A stretch of 64,000 bases of DNA. Origin: UBA7396 sp047637875. GTDB taxonomy: Bacteria; Patescibacteriota; Gracilibacteria; BD1-5; UBA6164. Below are positions 10,012 through 20,525 of the stretch, in pieces. A model generated the notes under the pieces. That model was given only the letters and a program-made list of their open reading frames with translations, searched no databases and was not told where the DNA came from. A program made the translations under genes and the position numbers. Every line of letters starts with the position of its first letter. Position 1 is the first letter of the stretch. The stretch spans positions 62,001 through 126,000 of the forward strand of contig JBLJBH010000027.1 of NCBI GenBank assembly GCA_047637875.1, in the 5' to 3' direction.

Positions 10012-10797
10012 ATGTATCCTTTTTTTGAAATATTTTCAGGGTTTTATATTTATACATTTTGATTAACACTTACTTTGTGTTTTTTTCTTTTTTTATGGAT
10101 GTTAAAAAGATTATGTCATAGATTTTGAATAAATGATACTTTCTTTTTTAATAGAATTTTATGGTATTTCTTATCAATATTTGTTTTTTCAAGACTTTTT
10201 TATGTAATAAGTAGATGGGGGGATTTTAAATATATAAAAGACCCAATGGAATTTTTTTTAATGAGTGATTATAATTTTTCTTTAATTTGAGCATTATTTT
10301 GATTTTTTTTAGTGTTATATATTTCTATCATACTTCACAATTTAAGAAGTTGAAAATATATGGACGTGTCTATATTATCATTTTTGTTTGCTTGAGTTAT
10401 TTGATATATATGAGCTTTTCTTGGTGGACAAGTTTATTGAAAAGAAACTAGTTTTTGAATAGAAATATTGTATAGTAATTCATTTTCTCCAGTTCCTTAT
10501 GAAGTTCCAGTTTTCCCTTTGGCTATAATCTATTCAATTATATTTTTTGTATTATTTTCAGTATTGTATATGCTGGCAATGTTTGTTAGTGTAAGATGAA
10601 TAATAGGTTATACTTGAATAATTTTGATGTGAGCTGTATTTTTGATTTTAGAAAATTTTAGTTGAAAATATGATTTTTTTAAAGTTGAGCTTTGAATAAA
10701 TTTTAATCAAATTTGAGCAATTGCACTTATAATTTTTGGAATTTTTTGATTGTATAGAATATATAAAACCCCAAAATCTACAGAAATAATCAGTTAA
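10012..10797 (+). CDS. Divergent Lgt-like membrane protein
   Basis: 261 aa, about seven hydrophobic helices. The layout resembles prolipoprotein diacylglyceryl transferase: FSRLFYVISRWGDF, then FSLIGALFGFFLVL where Lgt has its HGG motif, then AGVIGYIGAFLGGQVYGKE where Lgt has the GRIGNFINGELYG signature, then VPVFPLAIIYSI for the H-P-x-x-L-Y-E region. Histidine and arginine residues important in true Lgt are not visible at these places, so it may be a catalytically altered relative. Lgt would attach diacylglycerol to prolipoproteins. The gene ends one base before the comEC ATG, implying co-transcription. Confidence 0.6.
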
Positions 10798-10798
10798 T

Positions 10799-12277
10799 AT
10801 GTCTAAAAATAAAATATTTATATTTTTCACTATTTCATTTTTATTTTGAATTTTTATTTCAAATATATTATTTTCATTTCATTTAATTATAATTTTTTTA
10901 AGTATTATAATGATGTTTCTATTATTATTTTTATTAGTAATTAAAAGACATCATTTTTTTGTTTTATTTATCTGACTTTGAATATTTTTATGAAGTATTT
11001 ATTCTTGAATAAATAATATAAACATATCTCAAAAAATATTTTTAATACAACAAATAGATAAAGAAGTTATTTTAAATGCTGAAGTTTTAGAGCTTTATAA
11101 AAAATCCCAAAATCATAATTTATATATTTTAAAAGTTAATAATATAAATTATTTAGATCATTATAATGTTAATTTCTTACTTTATTATCCTAAAAATTAT
11201 CTTTTAGAAAGATGACAAATTATAAATATCAAAACAAAAATAACTAAAATAGACAGTTTTTCAGATAATTTTAATTATGAAAAATTTCTTCAAACAAAAA
11301 ATGTTTATTTTCAAGTTTTTGCCAATAATGTGGATTTAATAGATAAAAAAGAACTTTCAAAAATAGAAAAATTTATAATTAATATTAGACAAAAACTACT
11401 TAAAATTGTCTATGATTTATATCCAAAAGATGAAGCTGTATTTTTAGCTTGAATACTTATATGAGCTAGAGAAGATATGTCTGAAAATCTTCAAAATAGT
11501 TTTAATAATTCCTGATTGACCCATTTAGTTGCTGTTAGTTGATTTAATATAACTATTATTATCATATTTTTGTGATTTTTATTTTCATTTTTTCCACTTA
11601 TTTTAAGAACCTTTTTGATTTGTTTATTTGTTGTGATTTTTGTTTTAGTTGTTTGAGATAATGTTCCTGTTATTAGAGCTGGAATTATGTGACTTATAGG
11701 ATATTTTATTTTGGTTTCTTGAAGAAAATCAGATAGTTTAAGTTTGCTTTTGTTTACAGCTTTTGTATTGGTTATATATAATCCACTTTATTTAAATTAT
11801 GATGTAAGTTTTCATTTGAGTTTTTTAGCTGTTTTAGGTCTTTTATATTTTCAGGAATTTTGGTGAAAAATCTTTAAATTTCTGCCGAGTTTTTTTGCAG
11901 TAAAAGAAAGTTTTGTTTTAACAATGTCAGCTTTAACTACAACTTTACCAATAATGATTTTTAGTTTTGGACAAGTGTCTATTTTAGCTCCTATATCAAA
12001 TATGCTTGTTGGGTGAGTTATTCCTTTTGCAATGTTATTTTGATTTTTAAGTATTTTATGAGAAATTATTTGGTATAAGATAGGTTTTATTATATGATTT
12101 ATTAATTATTTTTTACTTAAATATGTCATTTTAGTTGCAGAGTATTTTTGAAATCTAGAATTTGCAGTTTTTAAAATAAATTTTTGAATTTTCTGAGTTT
12201 ATTTAGAAATTCTATATTTTATGATGTTAATATTTTGAATTATTTATTTTAGGCAAGAAAAAAATCCTACGAAGTAG
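10799..12277 (+). CDS. comEC: ComEC/Rec2 family DNA-u​ptake channel
   Basis: 492 aa. ComEC forms the inner-membrane channel that lets single-stranded DNA enter during natural transformation. The N-terminus has three helices, followed by an OB-like soluble part (about residues 85-190), then the competence domain with the signature NNSGLTHLVAVSGFNITIII and NVPVIRAGIMGLIGYF. The C-terminal metallo-beta-lactamase domain of long ComEC proteins is absent, as in the short form. Many glycines are TGA-encoded, including that of VAVSGFN. With the type IV pilin-like gene at the window start this supports DNA uptake, which CPR cells may use to scavenge nucleotides. Its stop codon lies inside the shared terminator. 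Confidence 0.9.
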
Positions 12278-12284
12278 GACTTTC
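12262..12284. terminator. Bidirectional terminator containing both stop codons
   Basis: The palindrome TCCTAC-GAA-GTAGGA has A and T runs on both sides, so it can end comEC on plus and the 194 aa gene on minus. The TAG of comEC (12275-12277) and the TAG of the opposite gene (12267-12269) both lie in the stem, so the two genes overlap tail to tail by 11 bases. Confidence 0.8.
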
Positions 12285-12851
12285 TTTTTGTGCTGATGGG
12301 AAATCATCTAAACTAGGAGGTTGTTCTTGGGGAATATTTCTTGCTTCTTTAGATTTATTTAAATCACTTTCAACTTTCTTTATACTTTCTTCATTATGAT
12401 TTTTTAAAAGTTTATCTAGTCTCTCAATTGCATTGTCTAGCTTTTTTGTATAATCTTGATTTTTAGCTTCAATTGCTTTATGAGCTTCTTCTCATTGAAT
12501 ATTATCTTCTTTCACTTCAGTTCATTGTATAGATGCAATTTCTTTATAAACATTTGATAATTCTTGTGCTTGTTCACTATTTAATTTTCCAATTTTTCAA
12601 TATTTTTCTAATCATTTTAATTTTTCATCAATTTTTGCTCTATTTTCTGGATTTTTTATTGATTTTGTTTTTTCATCTATATCTCATTTAATTACATTTA
12701 CGGCATTTTCTCAAGATTTAGGATTTTCAAGAAATTTCTTATCATTCTCTGGATTTTTTCAAAAATCAACTAATAAATCTTTTACTTCTTTATTATTTTT
12801 AACTTGATTTTCTAAATCATTATTTGAAAATTCAGGGTTTTTACTAGACAT
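12267..12851 (-). CDS. Hydrophilic helical protein, unknown
   Basis: 194 aa, very polar, rich in K, E, N and D, no membrane segment and no signal peptide. The sequence suggests long helices (KAIEAKNQDYTKKLDNAIER) and a proline-rich tail (IPQEQPPSLDDFP). Eight in-frame TGA codons confirm code 25. It resembles in style the larger unknown proteins at 26-36 kb and has the same promoter layout (TTGCAA, 17 bp, TAAAAT), which suggests a shared programme. Function unknown. Confidence 0.7.
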
Positions 12852-12882
12852 AATTATTATATTAAAAAATAAACTTAATAGC

Positions 12883-12911
12883 ATTTTAGCATATTAAGTT
12901 TATTTTTGCAA
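12883..12911 (-). promoter_or_regulatory. Promoter of the 194 aa gene (shared TTGCAA type)
   Basis: Minus strand: TTGCAA (12906-12911), 17 bp, TAAAAT (12883-12888), with TG one base before the -10. It is one of five promoters with this arrangement in the window, the other four serving genes at 30-37 kb. Confidence 0.6.
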
Positions 12912-12924
12912 ATATTATAATCTT

Positions 12925-14376
12925 TTAATCATCAAATCAAGGAGGATTTTTCTTTCAATATCAAGTTGATTCCTCAAACACATGAGCAACTTCTAATACT
13001 TTTTGATCTTGAAATTGAGGAGCTAGAATTTGTAATCAAACTGGAAGTAGTTCTTTTTCACTATCTTCGCTATAAGCAAATCAAGCTGGAACTGATATTC
13101 AAGGAAGTCAAGCTAAAGAAGCAGGAATAGTATAAGCATCACTTAAATACATTTTCACAGGGTCATCAATTTTTTCTCACATTTTCCAAGCAACATTTGG
13201 ACTAGCAGGACTAATTATTACATCAACTTTTTCAAAAGCCTTTTTAAAATCTTCAATAATCAAAGCTCTAATTTGAGCTGCTTTTTTATAATAAGAATCA
13301 TAAAATCAAGCTGATAATACATAACTTCATAAAATACTTCTTCTTTGTGTTTCTTCTCAAAATCATTCTCATCTATTATTTAAATAAAACTCATCCATAT
13401 TTCAATAAGTTTTTGTTGAAGAATGTCCATATCTTAATCCATCAAGTCTTCAAAGATTTGTAGAAACTTCAGCAGGCATTAATATATAATAAGTTGCGAC
13501 AGCATATTTTGTCATAGGGAGAGAAATATCAACTATTTCAGCTCAAAGTTCTTTAAACTTTTCAACAGCTTGCATAATTGTTTGCTTTACTCAAATATCA
13601 ATTCATTCTTCAAAATATTCTTTTGGAAGTCAAACTTTAATTCATTTTAAATCTTTTTTCTCCCAAATTTTAGGATCAATTATATCTTTTTCTTCAATTG
13701 AAGTATTTTCAAGCTCATCATGTCCATTCATAATTTCATATAAAATTCAAGCATCACGAACAGTTTTTGTTAAAGTTCCAGGGCAATCAAGACTTGAAGC
13801 CATAGGAATAACTCCATATCTTGAATTTCTTCCATAACTTGGTTTAAATCAAACTATATTACACATACTTGCTGGTTGTCTAATACTTCATCAAGTATCA
13901 GTTCCAAGCGCAGCAGGGCAAAGTCAAGCAGCAACGGCTGCAGCACTTCATCAACTAGAACCTCCAGGAATTCTTGAATTTCCCCAAGGGTTAAAAGTTT
14001 TATTTAATGCTGAAGTTTCTGTTGTAGATCACATTGCAAATTCATCCATATTTAATTTTCATAAACTAGACATTCAAGCATTTTTAAGATTTTTTATAAC
14101 TGTAGCATCATATGGTGGTTTGAAGTTTTCAAGCATTACAGAAGCACAAGTTGTAGAAATTCATACTTCACAAAAAATATCTTTTATTCAAATAGGGGCT
14201 CAAGCTAAAATTCAGTCAGTATTTTCATTTAATCAGTTTTTATTAACAAAATTATATGCTCAAACTTTTTTATCAAATTTTTCTATTCTTCCCATAAAAT
14301 AATCCCAAACTTCTTTAGGTGTATTTTTCTTAGATTTTATATTTTCAATTATTTCTAATAAACTTAGATTTTTCAT
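12925..14376 (-). CDS. gatA: Asp/Glu-tRNA amidotransferase subunit A
   Basis: 483 aa. GatA is the amidase that releases ammonia from glutamine for converting Glu-tRNA(Gln) or Asp-tRNA(Asn). The amidase signature is complete: KLNMDEFAMGSTTETS (catalytic Lys region), GGSSGGSAAAVAAGL, and GTDTGGSIRQPAS with the cis-Ser and nucleophile Ser. Both glycines in the first GG-SAA and second GGS pairs are TGA codons. gatB and gatC are not adjacent, so the complex is split in this genome. ATG at 14376 gives the usual short N-terminal helix (NLSLLEIIENIKSK). Identification secure. Confidence 0.96.
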
Positions 14377-14435
14377 TTTTGCTTAAGTTAAAATTTAATA
14401 CTTTTTTATTATATTTATTTTTTTTAAAATAAAAG

Positions 14436-14464
14436 AAAAAACTGAAAGAAAATCTTCCAGTTTA
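14436..14464 (-). terminator. Terminator of rplS
   Basis: Minus strand: AAACTGGAAGA pairs imperfectly with TCTTTCAGTTT and is followed by a T-rich run, 15 bases after the rplS stop. Confidence 0.7.
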
Positions 14465-14479
14465 AACTTTTTTAGAAAA

Positions 14480-14833
14480 TTATTTTACTTCTTTTAATCT
14501 TGCAGCTTTTCAAGTTAAATCTCTAATAAATCCAATATTTTTTCTTCTTACTTTAAATTGTCTAACAATATCTATTTTTTCAATAGTTGGAGAGTGAACA
14601 GCAAATATTCTTTCAACTCCAAATGGACCAACTTTTCTTCTAACAGTAATAGTTTTTTCTAAAGCAGTTTTTCAAGCAGTTTTAATGATAATTCATTTAA
14701 ATCTTTGAACTCTTGATTTATCTCATTCTTTAATTGTTTGGTGAACTTCAACTTCCATTCAAGTTTTAAATTCAGGCATATTTTCTTTTATAAATTGAGC
14801 TTGAATTTTATTTACTAAATCAAAATTTGTCAT
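14480..14833 (-). CDS. rplS: 50S ribosomal protein L19
   Basis: 117 aa, normal length. bL19 sits at the 30S-50S interface. The family core is clear: RVQRFKGIIIKTAG, TVRRKVGPFGVERIFAVHSP, then KVRRKNIGFIRDLTGKAAR. Four glycines are TGA-encoded. The gene is followed by a terminator and divergent from the GGDEF gene, so it is probably monocistronic. Confidence 0.95.
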
Positions 14834-14932
14834 AATTTTTAGTATTAATATATAAATAATTTTTTTATTTAATTTAAAAAATCTCGCATATCATAATAAA
14901 AAAGTTTTTTTTTGCAAGTTTTTTTCCAATAA

Positions 14933-14961
14933 TTGACTTTATAAAAATAAAATGTTATAAT
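14933..14961 (+). promoter_or_regulatory. Promoter of the GGDEF gene
   Basis: TTGACT (14933-14938), 17 bp, TATAAT (14956-14961), 34 bases before the ATG. One of the best consensus promoters in the window. Confidence 0.8.
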
Positions 14962-14994
14962 AAAGGGGTATTTTTACTATAATATTTTATTTTT

Positions 14995-16275
14995 ATGTCA
15001 AATAAAGAAATTATTGCTGAGTTAAAGGCTTTATGATTAGAAGATAAAGAAACAAGAAAAAAAATAGTACATGTTTTTTCTTGAGTATTATCAGGTGATG
15101 AAACAGAAGAAGAAAAAAGAAAAAATCAACAAAGAGTTTTTGAAATACTTATGAGAGATAATAGTATAATAAGAAAATTTTTAATGGAAAAAATATGATT
15201 ATCAGATGATATTATAGCTTTATTAAATCAATATTTATCATGAAAAGAATTTTATGATATAAAGTTGCTTTTTGAAAGTTTAAAAGATTTTTTTTCAAAT
15301 AATTATAAAACTATTGATTTTGTAGCTTACAGATTAAATGAAACTAAAAAATCTTTAGAGTTTTTTGCTTGAAAAGACTCACTTGCTACAAATATATCTT
15401 TATGAGAAATTTATGATAGTGATTTTAAAAATGAAGTTAGTGCAGTAAATAGTTCTGAAATAAAGTTTTATTCTATTTTAGACACTGATAAAGAAGATGA
15501 AGTTATTTCATGATGAATGGCATCAATTAAAATAAAGACTTTAAATGATACATTTGTTTTTTCTTTTCATAGAAAAGAGATGGAAGATGTAGAGTATTAT
15601 GATTTAAAAAATGATATTTTGAAAATTAAAAAATTATTTACAAAATATGGACTCATATCAATTATTAACAATATAATTAAATATATTGATGCTAAATATA
15701 AAGATGAACTTACTTGAATTTATAATAGGGCTTTTATAACAGCTTTACCCAAAAATATAAGATTTAGTGTTTTATTTATCGATTTAGATAGCTTTAAAAA
15801 TATAAATGATACTTATTGACATAAAAGTTGAGATGATGTATTAAAATGAGTTTCTTTAATTTTAAAAGACTCAGTTAGACCTAGAGATAAGGTTTGCCGT
15901 ATTTCTTGAGATGAGTTTGCTATTTTAGTTCCTACAAATAGTTCATGAGAGTTAGATGCGATAGAAAGAAGAATTAGAAGATGATTAGAAGAAAAGAAAT
16001 TTACTTTTAAAAATAAAACTACTTGAAATAGTGAAGATATTTGTATATCAGCTACAGTTTGAAAAGCATTAGCAAAATCTAAAATATCTCTTGAAGAAAT
16101 TATATCAGAAGCTGATTTAAAAATGCTTGAGAGAAAAGATTGAGAATGAAATCATTATAGATTATTTAAGGCTATGCACACATTACCTAAAAAAGAACAA
16201 ATAAAGGTTTTATGAATGTGAATTTGTGATGTTAGATGTAATTTAGATTGTCAACATGTAACTTGAAACCCGTAA
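14995..16275 (+). CDS. Diguanylate cyclase-like protein (GGDEF domain)
   Basis: 426 aa, soluble. Residues 1 to about 235 are helical with no known sensor motif. The GGDEF domain begins at ELTGIYNRAFI, then VLFIDLDSFKNINDTYGHKSGDDVL, then RISGDEFAILV, where the signature reads SGDEF, a variant often still active. A C-terminal tail contains CDVRCNLDCQHV, three cysteines that could bind a metal. If active it would make cyclic di-GMP from two GTP. GGDEF proteins are not common in tiny CPR genomes. It has its own promoter and a terminator whose hairpin includes the stop codon. Confidence 0.85.
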
Positions 16276-16288
16276 ATCGGGTTTTTTA
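16267..16288 (+). terminator. Terminator of the GGDEF gene
   Basis: AACCCG / CGGGTT stem with the TAA stop in the loop, then a T run. Confidence 0.85.
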
Positions 16289-16343
16289 TTTTACATTTTT
16301 TTATTATTTGTATAATCTAAAAAATACTATATAAAAATTTTTT

Positions 16344-18158
16344 ATGTCAAAGATAATTAAATTAGATCAAAATCTTGCAAATCAAATAGCAGCTTGAGAA
16401 GTAGTTGAAAGACCAGTTTCAGTTGTAAAAGAACTTTTAGAAAACTCTATTGATGCTTGAAGTAAAAATATAAAAATCGAAATAAAAAATGGGGGAAAAG
16501 ATTATATTTCAATTACTGATGATTGAGAATGAATTTCAAAAGAAGATTTAGAAATCTGTATAGATAAGTATACAACTTCAAAAATTAAATCATTAGATGA
16601 TTTATATAATGTAATGACTTTTTGATTTAGATGAGAAGCATTGTCTTCTATTTCTTCAGTTTCAAGATTTTGTATAATTTCAAAAACTAATAATTCAAAA
16701 ATTGCTTATAAACTTGAATTTGATAATATTTCTTGAAAAAATATCTCAGAAACTTCTTTTAATATTTGAACAAAAATAATTGTAAAAGATTTATTTTTTA
16801 ATACTCCAGCAAGACTAAATTACCTAAAAACTGATAAAACAGAATATGGAAAAATCCTTGATTATTTATATTCAGCAAGTTTAAGTTATCCTTATATATG
16901 ATTTGAATTTATTTCTGATGACAAAAGAATATTTAAATTTAATGAAAATGAAGATTTAAAAACAAGAATTTATTCTATTTACTGAAATGATTTTTTAGAC
17001 AATATTTTAGACATAAATTTTGAAATGGTTTGAGTAAAAATTTCAGGTTATATAACAGATCCAAAAATAAGTTTCCCAAATAAAAATAGACAAAATCTTT
17101 TTGTAAATTATCGTCCTATTTCATCTCCTCTTATTTTTAAAGCTATAAGTGATGCTTATAATAGATTTATTCCCCATGGAAATCATCCTTGATATGTTTT
17201 AAATATACAAGTTGATCCAACAATAATAGATGTTAATGTACATCCAAGAAAATCAGAAATCAGATTTGAAAACGAACAAAATATATTTAGAAGTGTTTAT
17301 CATGCAGTTTTAAATAAACTTGAAAGTTCTAGTTTGGTGGAAACTACATCTAATTTCTCCCTTTCTCAAAGAGAGTACCCGAGTAACGAAGGGGAGGGAT
17401 TTAAAGAACCAAAATATTATACTTGAAGTTGAGAAAAATTTAAATCATATTCTCCTTATAAAAATACATCTTCAAATCCAAATCAATTTAAAATATCTGA
17501 TTCTATAGATTTTACAAAAGCTATTTTAGACAATAATAATATAGAAACAACTGAAAAATCTTTTGAAACCTGAGATTTACATTACACAAAACTTTGAAAA
17601 ATTGTTGGACAAACTTTTAATAGTTATATAGTTGTTGAAAAAGATGATAAAATCATTTTACTTGATCAACATGCTTTGGCAGAAAGGATAATTTATGAAA
17701 AACTTCTAAAAAATGATACAAGACAATATAGTCAAAATTTACTAATTCCGGAGAATATAAAACTTACTTCTTGAGAGTTTTCTATTTTAGAAGAAAATAA
17801 AAATATATTTTTAGAAATGGGATTTGATTTTGAAGTATTGTCTAATAATTTAGTGTCTATAATCACAATTCCTGATTTTGTAAAAAAAGAAAATTTATCA
17901 GAAATACTTCTTTGAATAATTTATGATATAAATTCTTGAAATACTATAAAATCAAAAACTCTAGAAGAAATAAAAAACAAAGTTTTTGCCTATACTGCTT
18001 GTAGAAGTGCTATAAAATTTTGACATAAATTGAATTTATTTGAAATGAATAAATTATTAAATGAATCAGTTGAATGATATTCATCAACCTGTCCACATTG
18101 AAGACCTGTAATTTTTGACATAAGTTTAAATGAATTGAAAGATAAATATGAGAGATAA
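16344..18158 (+). CDS. mutL: DNA mismatch repair protein MutL
   Basis: 604 aa. MutL couples mismatch recognition to strand removal. The GHKL ATPase motifs are complete: LLENSIDAGSKNI, ITDDGEGISKEDL, then YTTSKI and MTFGFRGEALSSI. The transducer domain holds FVNYRPI. A poorly conserved linker (about residues 330-400) contains an in-frame repeat element (17354-17403). The C-terminal dimerisation domain ends with TCPHGRPVIFDISLNEL. No DQHA(x)2E(x)4E endonuclease motif is obvious, although LLDQHALAERIIYEKL is close to it (DQHALAERIIYE), so nicking activity is plausible. Many ATPase-motif glycines are TGA-encoded. Confidence 0.95.
17354..17403 (+). repeat. REP-like repeat inside mutL (in frame)
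   Basis: This stretch is GC-richer than its surroundings and closely matches the intergenic element at 50248-50289: both contain TCTCCCTTTCTCAAAG-GAGTACCCG and end GGGGAGGGATT. In mutL it is translated without a stop as part of the inter-domain linker. The first half forms a short stem (CTCCCTTT / AAAGAGAG). Confidence 0.75.
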
Positions 18159-18160
18159 AT

Positions 18161-18195
18161 AAAAAAGCTAAATTTTTAAAATTTAGCTTTTTTAT
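18161..18195. terminator. Bidirectional terminator between mutL and the 141 aa gene
   Basis: AAAAAAGCTAAATTTT pairs with AAAATTTAGCTTTTTT. A and T runs on both sides let it stop the convergent transcripts of mutL (plus) and the pilin-like operon (minus). Confidence 0.85.
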
Positions 18196-18617
18196 TTATA
18201 AACCCAAGGAGCAATTATACTAAGTATTAATCAACTTAAAAGTAAAAGTATTAATCAAATAATAGTTTTTTTAATTCTCTTTTTTATTTCATCTGCTCAA
18301 TCTCATCACATAGAAAGTAGCATTCAATTTATTACAATAAATAAAACTCCTCCCAGAGCAGCAAGAGCTGTAATCCATTTTATAATTTCTCATACCATAG
18401 TTTGTACTGAATCAAATCAAGTTTGTATTGTACAAATATAATATCAAGTGGGTGATTGTTCTGATCAACTTCCTGATTTTTCTTCAACACAATTAGCTCA
18501 AGGAACTTTTTCAGATACTTTTACTTCTATAGTTTTTCAACTCTCTCAATATGAGAAGTTAGGATAAAAACATAAAAAAACAAGTGAAAGTACAAAAAAA
18601 TTTATTATTTTTTTCAT
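18192..18617 (-). CDS. Pilin-like membrane protein 1 (T4SS-type, last gene of operon)
   Basis: 141 aa. A cleavable-looking signal peptide (KKIINFFVLSLVFLCFYPNFSYG), a short extracytoplasmic part with two cysteines, then a helix (WITALAALGGVLFIVINGMLLS), a cytoplasmic loop with the motif MGGDGADEIKKRIKKT, and a second helix. This helix, G-D-x-x-K loop, helix layout is that of VirB2/TrbC-like pilin-like conjugal-transfer proteins frequent in CPR genomes. Last of four genes running 23345 to 18192. Inferred role: structural subunit or small membrane part of a secretion or DNA-transfer machine. Confidence 0.65.
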
Positions 18618-18626
18618 AAAATTAAA

Positions 18627-19532
18627 TTAGAAATTTAAAGTTTTTAAATCTAGTAAGAATGTATACATTCAAAGTAAAATCAATGTAGCAATAACTGTAT
18701 TGAAAATAATACTTTTTGCTTTTTTGATTTTTTCATCTTCTCATGCTGCTGTAATATAATAATATCAAGCAAGACTTAAGAAAAATATTGCAATTGGTCA
18801 TGCAAAAAACAATGCTAAATTTGCCAATGTAGCAAATAAATCTTGTCATTGTCATTTAAAGTCTCATTTAAACATAACATTTCTCCATACTTCCATTATT
18901 CCTATAAATACAAGTCAAGCTAAAGACCAAAGTATTTTACTTTTTGCTTCACTAATATTTTTGTCTTCTCAAGCTGAAATCATTATTTTTATTCAATTGT
19001 AAACAAATATAAAAACAGCTAAAGCTACTATAGCAATTTCTAGGAAAGTTATTATTGATCATAAAGTAGATCAAAAAACATCACTATTCATAAAAATATT
19101 TCTTTGATAAATAGTAACAGAGTCTCACATAGTAGAAGTAACATCATCAACAGTTCTTTTATTTGAAAAAGAGCTATATAATAATCAAGGAATATTTATG
19201 AATAACAATCAAACAATAGCATACCAAGTACTTTTTTTAGCACTTGAAAGTTGTTTTTCATCTCATCACATAGACATTATCATCATTACTCAAGCATAAA
19301 CTAAATAAATAACTAAAAGTCATCAAATAGCTATTTTTAAAGTTTTAAAAACATTATATGTTATAGATTGAATTTGATTTTCTATACTTCAAGATTTTTT
19401 AGTATTAGAAACACTTGAAATTTTTGATGTTGCAGGAGATGCTTCTGAAAAATTTATATTTCAAGCATTTAAAGAATTAAAACTAAATAACAAACTAAAT
19501 ATCAAAAATATTTTTAAAATAGATTTTTTCAT
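18627..19532 (-). CDS. Pilin-like membrane protein 2 with duplicated motif
   Basis: 301 aa. Signal peptide (SILKIFLIFSLLFSFNSLNAG), then three copies of a two-helix unit, each with a loop like MSMGGDEKQLSSAKKSTWY, ISAGEDKNISEAKSKILW and TAAGEDEKIKKAKSIIF. The repeats imply internal triplication of a VirB2/TrbC-like pilin unit. Most loop glycines are TGA-encoded. It starts 16 bases after the 316 aa gene stops and ends 9 bases before the next start, so it is tightly operonic. Function inferred from context with the VirD4-like ATPase. Confidence 0.65.
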
Positions 19533-19548
19533 ATTGTTTAAATTAATA

Positions 19549-20499
19549 TTAAATTTTGCTTTCAGGAATTATAAAAAATGTTAATATAGCATAACTTGCA
19601 AATAATACTAAAAGTCAAACTCAAACATAAAGTAAAATATTTTTTGCTTTTTTGTTTTTTTCTTCTTCTCAACCTCAAGTTAAAACTAAAAATCAAGCAT
19701 ACATTATCATAATAACAATTATAATTGCTAAAAAAGAATTAAACCAATTTATCAAAGTTGTTATAATTTTTGTGTTTTGAGTAACATTTTCACAAATATT
19801 TGTTCACCAATATGATATAATTCATCATCCTCAACAATCAGGATTATAAGTATTTTTAACTATTATAGAAGCAAATTTTATGACTATAAATCAAATAATT
19901 GCTTGAAATATAGTAGTTTTTCATTTTTTTATTCATTCATCATTTCCTCAGGCTGTAACTATTTTATAAAAAGCAAAAATGGCCATAGAAATAAATACAA
20001 AAGATGCAAATAACATAAGCATATCTGTAAAAGGCTCTACCAATCTCTCTGAAAAACTTCTTGCTAAGTTTGCTCATACTTGTTTATCAAACATAACTTT
20101 ATATACTGAAAAAGCTATTTGCATAACCATTATTCAGATACTTGCCCAAAGTATTCAGGATTTTAGTTTTTTTTGTTCCTCTTCTGTATTTTCACCAAAA
20201 ATAAGTTTAATAACCATTATTATTCATATAAGTAAAACTAGAGCAAAAACGATAACTCTTAAATCTCTTGCTATATTTAACAAAAAATTTTTTAATCATT
20301 TTTCTCAAGTAGTTCATACGTAGAAAAATTCATTTCATCAGATTTCTTCAAATTTATCATTATTCATAGCTCTTCAAGAATTTTCCGTTGTAATTCTTAT
20401 ATTATCACTACTATCTCAAATATTTATACTTATTGCAAAGCTAAAATTAGGTATAAATAAAGAAAATATTACAAGTAGTTTTATTAAAAGTTTTTTCAT
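19549..20499 (-). CDS. Pilin-like membrane protein 3 with duplicated motif
   Basis: 316 aa. Signal peptide (KKLLIKLLVIFSLFIPNFSFA), an extracytoplasmic part, then helices with loops FGENTEEEQKKLKSG, TAGGNDEGIKKGKTT and TGGEEEKNKKAKNIL, again three pilin-like helix-loop-helix units. A cysteine pair (NPDCGGG and ITNIC) sits before the last unit and could form a disulfide outside the cell. It starts 26 bases after the ATPase gene ends. Same inferred machine as its neighbours. Confidence 0.65.
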
Positions 20500-20525
20500 A
20501 AAAGTAAATTTAAAATTTAAAAATA

